This document shows positions 5,518 through 12,672 of a stretch of DNA of 16,074 nt, piece after piece. Every line of letters starts with the position of its first letter. The stretch's first letter is position 1. Source of the stretch: an uncultured Oscillospiraceae bacterium (lineage in GTDB: Bacteria > Bacillota > Clostridia > Oscillospirales > Oscillospiraceae). Location of the stretch: the NCBI GenBank assembly GCA_910587345.1, contig CAJUKH010000002.1, forward strand, positions 1-16,074, read 5' to 3'. Made by a program: the position numbers and the translations under genes. Below the pieces are notes generated by a model. It did no database searches. It saw only the letters and a program-made list of their open reading frames with translations, and was not told the DNA's origin.

Positions 5518-8016
5518 TCACCCCCTTGCGAATTGCAGGGCCCGAGCCATCTCACTGGTGGAGTCGTCGGCGGCCTTGTCCATGGCCTCCGAGCTCTTCT
5601 CCTGGCCCGCCCGGTCCCCGTTGAACTGATTGTCGATGTTGACGTTCTGCGTGATGCTGACGGATTTACTGTCGTTGCCGCCGCCGACCTTGGACACGGT
5701 TTCAGGCTGCACCACATTGGCCTGGGTCATAAACGAGAGGTCCCCGCTGAAGCCCTGGAGGAGGCTCTTGAGCTTTTCCTTCCCCGCTGCGATGCCCTGG
5801 ACGAAATTACCCAGGTCAGACACCGGCGCAATCTTCGGATTGAAGGTCATGCCGTCGTCCTTCATGGAGCCCAGCATTTCGTTCGCCTTGGTCTTGGCCG
5901 CCTTGATGCCGCCCAGCAGGTTGCCCACCATGCCGGTGACGGAGCCGCTGTTGTCTTCTAGGTTCATGCCGTCGGACATACCTGCGGCAATCTCCTCGAC
6001 GGCGTTGCGGACCCGTTCCTTCCCCGCTGCGATGCCCTGGGTCATCAGGTCAATCATATCGGGCATATAGGTGTGGAAGTCACTCAGGGGGCCGTCCTCC
6101 GGCTCACTGAAGCCCAGGAAGGATTTAATCTTGTCGGCCACACCCTTGACGGCCTCTCCGACCTTGCCCACCGCCCCGGTGATGCCGTTGACGATGTTGT
6201 CCACGATGTCGGAGCCCCATTTCAGGGCTTGCTCGGGAAGGGCTGTAATCCAGTCGATGGCGGCCTGGAAGCCGTTGACGATGGCGTCCTTGATGCCAGT
6301 GACCTTTTCCACGATGACATCCCAAACGCCCTGGAAGATACCGGCGAAGAAGTCGATGACCGCCCCCCAGATGGTGGTGATGGTATCCCACGCACCGCTG
6401 AGGATGGTCACAAGCATTTCCCACGCCGCCGCAGCCATGTCCTTGATGGCGTTCCAGGCCCCTTCCCAGTTACCGGTGAAGACGTTCGCCAGGAAGTCGA
6501 TGATGGCCGATAGGAAGTCGAGGAACGGCTGGATGAGCGAGATGAGGGTATTCCATAGGATGCTGAACACGGCGATGATGGTAGAGCCCCAGGTGTCCCA
6601 GAAGACTTTCAGGGCCCCGAAGATGGTCTGAGCCGCAGATACCAGGGCGTTCCACAGGGTCTCGCAGAGCTGCTTGATGCCTTCCCACAGCTTGGAGAAG
6701 GTTTCCATGACTTGGGCCCCGTTCTCCTTCCACCAGCCGGACAGCGCACCGAAAATATGCTTGGCCGCTCCGACGATGGCCTTCCAGATGCCCAGAAGTG
6801 TCTCCTTAACCGCCTCGCCGTTCTCGGCCCACCAGTCGGACAGGGCTCCGAATATAGCCTGGGCCGCCCCCTGGAGGGTCCCCCATATCGACAGCAGGAA
6901 GTCCTTGATGGTGCTCCATGCCTTCTGGATAGTGGCTCTGGCCTCGTCAGCGTCGATACCGGCCTTCTCAAAGAGAGCGCCTATCACGCTGTTGTCCCCA
7001 TTCATGAAGGCGATGAAGTCCTGCACGATGAGGGCCAGCATGAGCACGACGGCTGCGATGGCGAATACCTTCAGGTTGACGTTGCTGAGCCCTTTCCCGA
7101 TCAGCTTGAGGCCGTTGGAGATTTTCTGGAAGTTGACGATGGCGAGCGTGGCCCCGATGGTCACGCCCAGGACGCCGATGATTTTCTCGGCCCCACCTAT
7201 CTTGGCGGCGAAGTCATTTAGCTTCTGCACCCCGTCCCGCAATACCGTGAGGCCCTTCGCTCCGAAGCTGATGACCTTCTGAAATGTGGGCATGAAGAAC
7301 TGGCCCACGAGGGTCTTAATTTCCTTCAGCTTGGATTGGAACTGAACGACGGTGCTCTTGTAGGAGCCGAGGCTTCGTTCGCAGTCTCCGATGGCGTCTG
7401 GGCTCTGAGCGAGGATGGCGTTGTAGTTGACCTGCATCTTCGTGAGCTGGTCCAGCTTCTCATAGGTGCCGGACAGCCCCATGGCTTGCATAGCTCTGGC
7501 CCTCGTGTCATCGTTCAGGACAGCACCCAGGGCCTTGGCTGCCTCGGACTCACCCATAACGGCCTTGGTCATGTTGTTCACAGCGGCCGTCTCGTCCAGG
7601 TTGGCAAAGGAAGCGAGGTCCAGGGCCAGCGTGGTCATCTGCTTGGACAGCTCAGCGCCCTCCTGCCGGGTCATGCCGAAGCCGACCAACAAATTCTGCT
7701 GGTCGGCCAGATAGGTCTTGATGTCATTCTTGTTCCGACCGATGGCGTCGGAGTAGGACTGAGCCCACGCTTCCACCTCGTCGGTCATCCCCTGGAAGAC
7801 GACATCGAACTTGTTCTGCATCTCCTCCACCTCAGATGCCACGGACACGCAATCTTTGACGAAGGATGCTGCACCAGCTACGGAGAAGGCCACGCCGATG
7901 GCGCCCAGGGCCTTGGTAGCCATGTCTTTCAGGCTTTTGACGCTGTTCTCGGCTTCGTTCTGGGACTGCTCGTCGATGTCGAAGCCCAGCAGGATCATTA
8001 TGTCACGGATAGTCAC
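5518..8016 (-). CDS. Tail tape measure protein
   Basis: The longest gene, 832 residues from GTG 8016. The first part is a helix-rich scaffold (SQNEAENSVKSLKDMATKAL, SEVEEMQNKFDVVFQG, and FANLDETAAVNNMTKAVMGE), the pattern of the phage tape measure TIGR01760-like core. A hydrophobic stretch (about 315-340, VFAIAAVVLMLALIV) could be a membrane segment. Residues 365-570 are Trp-rich imperfect repeats with IFGALS-WW-ENG. The motif FLGFSEPEDGPLSDFHTYMP (633-652) is common in Firmicutes tape measures. QGIAAGKE occurs twice, exactly 80 residues apart. The protein sets tail length and is ejected with the DNA. By the usual rule of about 1.5 angstrom per residue the tail would be roughly 120 nm, an inference only. 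The start is uncertain: an ATG at 8023 fits the ribosome binding site better but is out of frame. Confidence 0.93.
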   Translation of the reverse strand: MTIRDIMILLGFDIDEQSQNEAENSVKSLKDMATKALGAIGVAFSVAGAASFVKDCVSVASEVEEMQNKFDVVFQGMTDEVEAWAQSYSDAIGRNKNDIKTYLADQQNLLVGFGMTRQEGAELSKQMTTLALDLASFANLDETAAVNNMTKAVMGESEAAKALGAVLNDDTRARAMQAMGLSGTYEKLDQLTKMQVNYNAILAQSPDAIGDCERSLGSYKSTVVQFQSKLKEIKTLVGQFFMPTFQKVISFGAKGLTVLRDGVQKLNDFAAKIGGAEKIIGVLGVTIGATLAIVNFQKISNGLKLIGKGLSNVNLKVFAIAAVVLMLALIVQDFIAFMNGDNSVIGALFEKAGIDADEARATIQKAWSTIKDFLLSIWGTLQGAAQAIFGALSDWWAENGEAVKETLLGIWKAIVGAAKHIFGALSGWWKENGAQVMETFSKLWEGIKQLCETLWNALVSAAQTIFGALKVFWDTWGSTIIAVFSILWNTLISLIQPFLDFLSAIIDFLANVFTGNWEGAWNAIKDMAAAAWEMLVTILSGAWDTITTIWGAVIDFFAGIFQGVWDVIVEKVTGIKDAIVNGFQAAIDWITALPEQALKWGSDIVDNIVNGITGAVGKVGEAVKGVADKIKSFLGFSEPEDGPLSDFHTYMPDMIDLMTQGIAAGKERVRNAVEEIAAGMSDGMNLEDNSGSVTGMVGNLLGGIKAAKTKANEMLGSMKDDGMTFNPKIAPVSDLGNFVQGIAAGKEKLKSLLQGFSGDLSFMTQANVVQPETVSKVGGGNDSKSVSITQNVNIDNQFNGDRAGQEKSSEAMDKAADDSTSEMARALQFARG

Positions 8017-8023
8017 AGCGCAT
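8003..8023 (-). other. Six-codon mini-ORF overlapping the tape measure start
   Basis: The ATG at 8023 lies 6 bases after an excellent AGGAGG, better placed than the tape measure GTG at 8016, but reads only MRCDYP before TGA at 8003-8005. The stop lies just before another in-frame tape measure ATG (7998). It could couple translation by stop-and-restart, or be chance. Nothing else supports it as a gene. Confidence 0.25.
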
Positions 8024-8026
8024 GGC

Positions 8027-8305
8027 TCACCTCCTCCTGTCCCGTTCTGCCTGAGCGTCGTCCGCCCTGCAACGCTCCACATCCAGCTCCATGCAGTACA
8101 GGGCATAGAGCTTCAGGGCCTCGTCCAGGGTGTAGACGTTCTTCAGCTCCCACATCGTCGCCAGCTTCGCTTTGATGAGGGAATACATTCGGAGCTCTAA
8201 CTCTCCGAACTGGGAGGCGTCGAAGTCTCCGTACTGGCTGAACTCGCCGCCATCAGGTCCTTGAACTTGGCGATGGCAGCGCCAAACTGGGCGGCGAGCT
8301 TCTTG
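8027..8305 (-). CDS. -1 frameshift extension of the tail assembly chaperone (T half of G/GT pair)
   Basis: In the -1 frame relative to the chaperone, an open stretch reaches TGA at 8027-8029. If ribosomes slip at 8311-8305, it adds 92 residues to the first 140, giving a 232-residue product. The stretch has protein-like character and GC-rich third positions from about GEFSQYGDFDASQFGELELR, then MYSLIKAKLATMWELKNVYT and LDEALKLYALYCMELDVERC. The earliest 20 codons after the heptamer look poorer, so slippage could occur further on. No good start site lies inside this frame: its first ATG has no well-placed ribosome binding site. In lambda and many other phages a similar pair of chaperones is made from the gene just before the tape measure. 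The downstream half is expected to bind the tube subunits, but this is inferred from position. Confidence 0.72.
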   Translation of the reverse strand, partial: QEARRPVWRCHRQVQGPDGGEFSQYGDFDASQFGELELRMYSLIKAKLATMWELKNVYTLDEALKLYALYCMELDVERCRADDAQAERDRRR

Positions 8306-8724
8306 AAAAAACCGTTGTAATTGACCTTGATGACCTCCACCGCCAGGATGAACATATCCTGGACCTCGCCGCAGAACAGCTCATTGGCCTTGTCCATGGT
8401 CAGCTTCGGGGTGGCGCCGGTCTCCGGGTCGTCATAGGCGATGTTGCCGTAATCGACCAAGAGCTGCCTGAGCAGGGTCTCCACCACGGTGCCGGAGAGA
8501 CCAGAAACGGCCCCGGCCAAAGCCGGAGCCGCCTCTTCCAGGTTGAGGTCGAAAATGCTTTTCTCATCGCCGGTGCCCCCGACCAGGGACAGGAGCCCGC
8601 CGGCGACGGGGGTAATGGTCTTGGTGAGCTGGCCGAAGATGTTGGCGGACTTGAAGGCGGGGAACGGCCGGATGTAGAACGTGGTGTCGCCGACCAGTAC
8701 CGGAGTAGCGTCTTGCTGTTTCAT
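8197..8724 (-). CDS. Tail assembly chaperone (unshifted product)
   Basis: A 175-residue protein between tube and tape measure genes, the usual place for the chaperone. It opens MKQQDATPVLVGDTTFYIRP and FPAFKSANIFGQLTKTIT, then has a helical middle (VVETLLRQLLVDYGNIAYDD) and FCGEVQDMFILAVEVIKVNY. The last 20 residues (LMAASSASTETSTPPSSES) are a low-complexity Ser/Thr/Pro tail, what is expected where most ribosomes fail to shift. GGGAGGGATAGAGG precedes ATG 8724. The role, keeping the tape measure soluble while tube subunits assemble, is known for the family but I infer it here from position and the overlap with a second frame. Sequence similarity to one named TAC family is not clear. Confidence 0.8.
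   Translation of the reverse strand: MKQQDATPVLVGDTTFYIRPFPAFKSANIFGQLTKTITPVAGGLLSLVGGTGDEKSIFDLNLEEAAPALAGAVSGLSGTVVETLLRQLLVDYGNIAYDDPETGATPKLTMDKANELFCGEVQDMFILAVEVIKVNYNGFFKKLAAQFGAAIAKFKDLMAASSASTETSTPPSSES
8305..8311 (-). promoter_or_regulatory. Candidate -1 slippery heptamer T TTT TTC
   Basis: In the chaperone zero frame the codons are GGT TTT TTC (8313-8305), so the heptamer T-TTT-TTC is in the exact X-XXY-YYZ phase for a -1 slip. U-UUU-UUC is a known slippery sequence. It is the only such heptamer I see in the open overlap. Confidence 0.6.
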
Positions 8725-8739
8725 CCTCTATCCCTCCCC

Positions 8740-9150
8740 TTACTCGCTGAGGTCGTCGGAGCCGCTGTCGAACTCCCACTCGTTGTTGTTGGTGTCCTTG
8801 CCACGGGTGCGGGTGGCGTCCTTGGTGATCCAGGCTTCCTCAGAGCTATACAGCAGACCGCCCTTCAGGTCCTTGATAAGGAGAGGAGCCTTGCCCTCCC
8901 CGGTCTCCAGGTCCCGCTTGTAGGCAGCCTGAAAAACGCTGTTGCTGTCGGAAGTCTGAAGCAGGACGCACTTGACCTTGTGGGTGCGGTCGGTGGGAAG
9001 GGCTCGGGCCACTTCCCCGTCGCACCCCACCTTCTTGGTAATGCCGTCGCCGTTCGCCTCGATGGTGATATGAGAGTCATCCGCAAAGCCGGTGACGATG
9101 TGGCTGCCAAAGGACATGGTGACGAGGCGAGGGTCATAAGTCTTAGTCAT
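8740..9150 (-). CDS. Tail tube protein (DUF3277-like)
   Basis: A 136-residue protein following the sheath gene, as tube genes do. It begins MTKTYDPRLVTMSFGSHIVT and continues GFADDSHITIEANGDGITKK, VGCDGEVARALPTDRTHKVK and LLQTSDSNSVFQAAYKRD, the layout of the DUF3277 family (KPP10-type structural protein). The mixed beta sheet with an alpha segment suits the tube fold that stacks as hexamers inside the sheath. AAGGAGG lies 12 bases upstream of ATG 9150. The C-terminal 25 residues are acidic and charged (TRTRGKDTNNNEWEFDSGSD). Confidence in tail tube role comes from family and the sheath-tube-chaperone-tape order. Confidence 0.88.
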   Translation of the reverse strand: MTKTYDPRLVTMSFGSHIVTGFADDSHITIEANGDGITKKVGCDGEVARALPTDRTHKVKCVLLQTSDSNSVFQAAYKRDLETGEGKAPLLIKDLKGGLLYSSEEAWITKDATRTRGKDTNNNEWEFDSGSDDLSE

Positions 9151-9167
9151 AGCTGGTTCTTACCTCC

Positions 9168-10250
9168 TTACAGGGTGTAGGTCAGGCTGCCCTTGATTTC
9201 CGTGAAGTGGATAGCGCCGGCCAGCCGGGCCGTGAAGGTGCAGTCCGTCAGCTTGCGGGACGCTTTCTGCGAGGCGGTCAGGTTGGCGGACAGGGGGACG
9301 TGGGTGGTGAAGCCGGGGATGAGGTTCCCGTCCTCGTCGTACTCGTCGGGGGCGATGCCCTCGTAGTAGACGCCGGACTTCAGGGAGGCGATCATCTGGT
9401 TCTGGATGAGCCCGATGCCCTTGTCCGTGTAGGGGATTTTCGGGTTCGTGATAAACAGGTTCGCCACCCGGACCTGCATATCGTTTTCCAGCCAGTCCCG
9501 GAAACGGATGGTGTCGATCCACTCGCCAGCCAGGGTCTTGCCCTGGTAGCTGATGTTCTTGGAGGCGGTCGGGATGAAGTAGCTGATATTGCCGGCCTCC
9601 AGAGCGGCAATCTGCGTACTGGTGAGCGAGGACGGGGCGACCCCGTTGATGGTCTTGTGGGCCCAGGTCTCCTTGCCGGAGTGGTAGTTGAGACACTTGG
9701 CGGTCCAGCCGACGGCGATGCACTGGTTGGCCGGGGAGACATCGGCATCAGCCTGATCGTCACTCTCCTTGCAGTACATACCGAAGCTGCGCTGGTAAAT
9801 GGTCTGGGAAGCGGTGGCCGGCTTATACGAGGCAAAGCCGCACATCTTCTTCTGGGCCTCTGTCCACTCGATGACGGTGTTGAGCTGCTCCTCCGAGAGT
9901 CCGACGGGGCAGATGACATACCAGCCGTTCATACCCAGGAGCCCATCCAGGGTGGAAGCGAGGTCGCCATCCTCCGCCAGGGTCCCGATGAACACCTTGG
10001 ACGGGGACGGGCTCTGGGAGAAGGCGATACGAGCGGCCACGCCCACGATGTCGGCGTCCTTGCCAACGGCGACGTAGCCGGTGCCTGTGACCTCCTCCAG
10101 GCTGTTGTAGACCCCCACGGCGGGGGCCTTATGGTCCGCCTTGGCCGGGGCGGGGCCGAAGATGAGAAGATTGTCGAAGCTGTTGCTGTCGATGATGGGC
10201 GATGCGATGTCGATAGAAACAGTGACAATTCGGTCGAGATTGTTTCCCAT
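9168..10250 (-). CDS. Tail sheath protein (DUF3383-like)
   Basis: A 360-residue protein, ATG 10250 preceded by AAGGAGG 11 bases upstream. It opens MGNNLDRIVTVSIDIASPII, then DNLLIFGPAP, and has an alpha/beta subdomain (VFIGTLAEDGDLASTLDGLL) and WYVICPVGLSEEQLNTVIEW. The C-terminal half contains IRFRDWLENDMQVRVANLF and a SLTYTL ending. This is the DUF3383 family, the contractile sheath of small-sheath phages such as KPP10. Hexameric rings of it surround the tube and shorten to drive the spike. Position between the neck terminator and the tube agrees. Shorter than T4 gp18 (about 660 residues), with only the core domains expected. Confidence 0.92.
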   Translation of the reverse strand: MGNNLDRIVTVSIDIASPIIDSNSFDNLLIFGPAPAKADHKAPAVGVYNSLEEVTGTGYVAVGKDADIVGVAARIAFSQSPSPSKVFIGTLAEDGDLASTLDGLLGMNGWYVICPVGLSEEQLNTVIEWTEAQKKMCGFASYKPATASQTIYQRSFGMYCKESDDQADADVSPANQCIAVGWTAKCLNYHSGKETWAHKTINGVAPSSLTSTQIAALEAGNISYFIPTASKNISYQGKTLAGEWIDTIRFRDWLENDMQVRVANLFITNPKIPYTDKGIGLIQNQMIASLKSGVYYEGIAPDEYDEDGNLIPGFTTHVPLSANLTASQKASRKLTDCTFTARLAGAIHFTEIKGSLTYTL

Positions 10251-10253
10251 TTT

Positions 10254-10997
10254 CTACTTTTCCTCCTTGTTGGTGATTTCGGCCGACGTGAAGTAGCCGA
10301 GGGTTTCCTTCGCCAGCTCTTCGTTTGCCCCGCCGCTGGCAGAAGGAACGAAGACCGGTTCGATGTAGACATCCTCCGCCTCGTCCGGGTCTGTATCGGG
10401 GATGACGGGGGTATCTGGTGTGCTGGGTGTACCAGGGGTGCCGGGGGTTCCGGGGCCACCAGGGGTCTCGCCGGGGGCGGAGCTGTGCTTGATGCTGGAC
10501 GGGTCCAGCATGGCGGTGTAACCGACGGCCTTCTGGGTGAAATTCATCGCCAGCTCCATGGTTGCCCGGAACTGGTAGCTGGCATCGTTGATGAGCTCCG
10601 ACGTGTCGTGGGCCTCTCCGGTCAGGACGATTGAAACATCGTGCTGGTGGCACCAATTCACGGCATAGTCCGAGGCGACGAAGTTGGCGAACTCCAGCAG
10701 ATCACTCAGGGCGGTGTTCTCCGCCGGGACGATAAAGCCGGGACGCTGCTCCACGGGAGCCCCCTTCGTGCAGAGGTCGATTTGGAGGGCCATCCTGGTA
10801 GGGTAGTAACTGACCATGATGCCGTCGATGACCTTCTGAGGGGGATTGAGTGGCCGCTTCACCGAAATCGTCGTGAGGGTCACGAGAGGGGGCTTAGATT
10901 TGACCGTGTTCGGTTGCTTGGAGTGTTTGACACTGGCCTTGGAATAGAAAACACCCAGCAGCTCATAGATGAGACTGCGGGCTTCCTTGACATCCAT
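10254..10997 (-). CDS. Neck/tail terminator protein with Pro/Thr/Gly-rich linker
   Basis: A 247-residue protein. ATG 10997 overlaps the preceding stop as TGATG and has AGGAGGAAGAG just before it; an open frame extends 46 codons further up but that is shadow sequence. Residues 1-160 (MDVKEARSLIYELLGVFYSK, PPLVTLTTISVKRP, IDGIMVSYYPTRMALQIDL, then helices and strands) resemble the phage neck terminator gp12-like (LIC_12616) family, which caps the tail beneath the head. Residues 173-205 are a proline linker of PGTPGTPGTPSTPDTP type. A 40-residue tail follows (DVYIEPVFVPSASGGANEEL). The linker and tail are extra to the family core. Position right before the sheath gene supports the neck role. Confidence 0.72.
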   Translation of the reverse strand: MDVKEARSLIYELLGVFYSKASVKHSKQPNTVKSKPPLVTLTTISVKRPLNPPQKVIDGIMVSYYPTRMALQIDLCTKGAPVEQRPGFIVPAENTALSDLLEFANFVASDYAVNWCHQHDVSIVLTGEAHDTSELINDASYQFRATMELAMNFTQKAVGYTAMLDPSSIKHSSAPGETPGGPGTPGTPGTPSTPDTPVIPDTDPDEAEDVYIEPVFVPSASGGANEELAKETLGYFTSAEITNKEEK

Positions 10998-11398
10998 CAC
11001 TCTTCCTCCTTCGTGTACCCGCCGGGGGGCTCTACGTTGTCCGGCAGCTCCCCTTCCGGGATGATGGCGAACTCGGACCTGCAATGGGCCAGCATCGTAT
11101 GGTCCCACGGGAACGCCGACACGCATTTGTACCACGACCCACGGTAAAACAGCCAGTCTCCAGGGATGCCCTGGTACTGGTCCGCTGCGGTGAGCTGGAG
11201 GTCCCCGAACGCCTTGACCCGCTTGGTGCTGCGCTCCCCCTCCGGCAGGGCCAGGAGCTCTTTGGTGGAGAGGGGCTGGACGTTGAGGAACGTGACCACA
11301 TCCTCATACGGCGCCGTGGTGTAGCCGCCGGGGACATCTTCCTGGGGGCCGAACCTGCGGACGGTGTACTTGCGGCGGAAAATATTCAGGCCGCCCAT
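10997..11398 (-). CDS. Putative head closure / stopper protein
   Basis: A 133-residue protein. I chose ATG 11398 (MGGLNIFRRK) because AGGAGG lies 6 bases upstream; the ATG at 11404 (MTMGG) overlaps the previous stop as ATGA but sits on that site directly. Reading: YTVRRFGPQEDVPGGYTTAP, then VTFLNVQPLSTKELLALPEG, GDLQLTAADQYQGIPGDWLF, and YRGSWYKCVSAFPWDHTMLA. The YRGSWYKCVSAFPWDH region, a short barrel preceded by a GDWLFYRG turn, is like head-tail stopper proteins that plug the portal after packaging. I do not recognise a named family with certainty; size and location between the DUF4054-like gene and the terminator give the role. Confidence 0.6.
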   Translation of the reverse strand: MGGLNIFRRKYTVRRFGPQEDVPGGYTTAPYEDVVTFLNVQPLSTKELLALPEGERSTKRVKAFGDLQLTAADQYQGIPGDWLFYRGSWYKCVSAFPWDHTMLAHCRSEFAIIPEGELPDNVEPPGGYTKEEE

Positions 11399-11400
11399 GG

Positions 11401-11871
11401 TCATCCTCCTCCCTTCGGCTTGATGTGGTAATTCACCGACTGGCGGAGCCGGCCGGTATCAATCAGGGGCTTATCCGAGCCCTTCTTCCTGATGGTGGAC
11501 GGAGCGTTGGGAACGAAGGAGCCTTCCTTGATGGTCTTCTGGACGATGCCCTTCATGTGGATGCCGATTTTCTTCAGGGCTTCCTCGGCGGTGCCACCAC
11601 GGGCTATGGCCCTGGCCTGTTGCGCACAATGCGCTCTGATTTTGTCCTCGTTACCATCAACGCTCTGGCGAAGGAACGGCCGGGCCGGTATGGGGTGAGC
11701 CCCACTCGTGCCCAGCTCGTTCCATAGGGCGATGTCGCACATATCGACACCTTCGTCGTCGGTGGCCTCGCCAGCCTGATAGCCGACCCTGACCTCCAGG
11801 CGCTTCATCTTCTCCAGCTCGGCCAGGAACCGGCGGCCTTCCGGGGTGAGCCGGTCGTGACCGCCGCTCAT
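11401..11871 (-). CDS. HK97 gp10-like / phage virion morphogenesis protein
   Basis: A 156-residue protein from ATG 11871, which overlaps the previous stop as ATGA and has GGAGGGAAGGCG upstream; an earlier in-frame start at 11892 is less well placed. The diagnostic part is LEVRVGYQAGEATDDEG, then DIALWNELGTSGAHPIPARP and FLRQSVDGNEDK: the family motif N-E-x-G-T...I-P-A-R-P-F-L-R. The C-terminal half ends in DTGRLRQSVNYHIKP, the other conserved element (L-x-D-T-G-x-L-x-x-S-V). These proteins belong to the neck or tail completion set. Location among head-completion genes agrees with this. Normal length, no oddity. Confidence 0.85.
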   Translation of the reverse strand: MSGGHDRLTPEGRRFLAELEKMKRLEVRVGYQAGEATDDEGVDMCDIALWNELGTSGAHPIPARPFLRQSVDGNEDKIRAHCAQQARAIARGGTAEEALKKIGIHMKGIVQKTIKEGSFVPNAPSTIRKKGSDKPLIDTGRLRQSVNYHIKPKGGG

Positions 11872-12308
11872 CGCCTTCCCTCCCCGGAGCACCGGATGGG
11901 CATGATGACCATGCGGCGCAGGGACAGGTATTGCATACCGTAGGCCGTGAGGGTCAGCTCGGAGTCCGAGAGCGTACTGGCTGCGGAGCTGTTGAACGAG
12001 ATGGAGGTTTCACCCTCCGAGTAACTGCTTACCCGAAGGGTGTCCCCGATACCGAGTTGGAGCCCGCCTTCCCCGGCGGACTGATCCTCCCCGCAGCCGG
12101 CAATCTTCATCCGGTGGGCAGCCAGGAGCGCCACGGCCTGTTCGTACAGGTTCCCGAACTGCTTCCGACTGACCATGGGGGTTGTGAGGTCAATCCACTG
12201 GAGAACCGTGGGGTCCTCGACCGAAGCGAACTCTGCGGCCAAAATGCGGAAGATGTCGAGGATGGGCACTACGGCCTTAAACTTGGCCGGGGTCCTGGCT
12301 TTAGCCAT
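11868..12308 (-). CDS. DUF4054-like head-tail adaptor
   Basis: A 146-residue protein starting MAKARTPAKFKAVVPILDIF; AAGGAGG is upstream at 12309-12323, overlapping the stop of the previous gene. The middle helices (RILAAEFASVEDPTVLQWID and FGNLYEQAVALLAAHRM) match the DUF4054 family: an all-helical adaptor that docks onto the portal. The region from 85 on (TLRVSSYSEGETSISFNSSA) is the usual Gly/Ser-rich loop, followed by LTLTAYGMQYLSLRRM. It follows the capsid genes and precedes the HK97 gp10-like gene with a 4-base overlap. Confidence 0.82.
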   Translation of the reverse strand: MAKARTPAKFKAVVPILDIFRILAAEFASVEDPTVLQWIDLTTPMVSRKQFGNLYEQAVALLAAHRMKIAGCGEDQSAGEGGLQLGIGDTLRVSSYSEGETSISFNSSAASTLSDSELTLTAYGMQYLSLRRMVIMPIRCSGEGRR

Positions 12309-12320
12309 AGCTGGCCCTCC

Positions 12321-12656
12321 TTACTCGGCGGTGGCGGCCCGGATTTTCTCGGCCAGGGTCTCCTTGGTATCGTCCTCCAGGATGTCCAGGCCCAGCTTCA
12401 GGCACTCCTCCGTGAGCTCCTGCTTGTTCATCCGGGACAGGGGCTTCTTGCCATCGCCGGCAGGGGGCTTGCTGCCGGACTCCTCGCCGACGGTCTCCTT
12501 GGCAGGGGGCTTGACGACGGCCAGGGCCTTACGGGAGATGAGAGCTGCCACCGCAGGAGCGGTGGACAGGCTATCATCAACGTGCTTGGTCTCTTCGGGC
12601 AGGATCATCACGCTGCCGACGTGGATGACCTTCTGACTGTTGTTCTTGAGCAGCAT
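12321..12656 (-). CDS. Small capsid-adjacent protein with C-terminal HeH/SAP-like helices
   Basis: A 111-residue protein from ATG 12656, with GGAGG 8 bases upstream. Residues 1-50 form a compact mixed segment (MLLKNNSQKVIHVGSVMILP, then PEETKHVDDSLSTAPAVAAL). Residues 50-73 are Lys/Pro/Gly-rich linker. Residues 74-107 (LSRMNKQELTEECLKLGLDI and LEDDTKETLAEKIRAA) have the spacing of HeH/LEM/SAP-type two-helix folds, including the L-x-x-x-x-x-x-x-G-L/I-x-x-x-x-x-x-T/K-x-x-L pattern. Many phages carry such a protein after the capsid gene; it is often called hypothetical or linked to head fibres. I infer a minor head role. DNA or protein binding by the C-terminal helices is possible but not shown. 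Confidence 0.6.
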   Translation of the reverse strand: MLLKNNSQKVIHVGSVMILPEETKHVDDSLSTAPAVAALISRKALAVVKPPAKETVGEESGSKPPAGDGKKPLSRMNKQELTEECLKLGLDILEDDTKETLAEKIRAATAE

Positions 12657-12672
12657 TTCAATTTCCTCCTTC

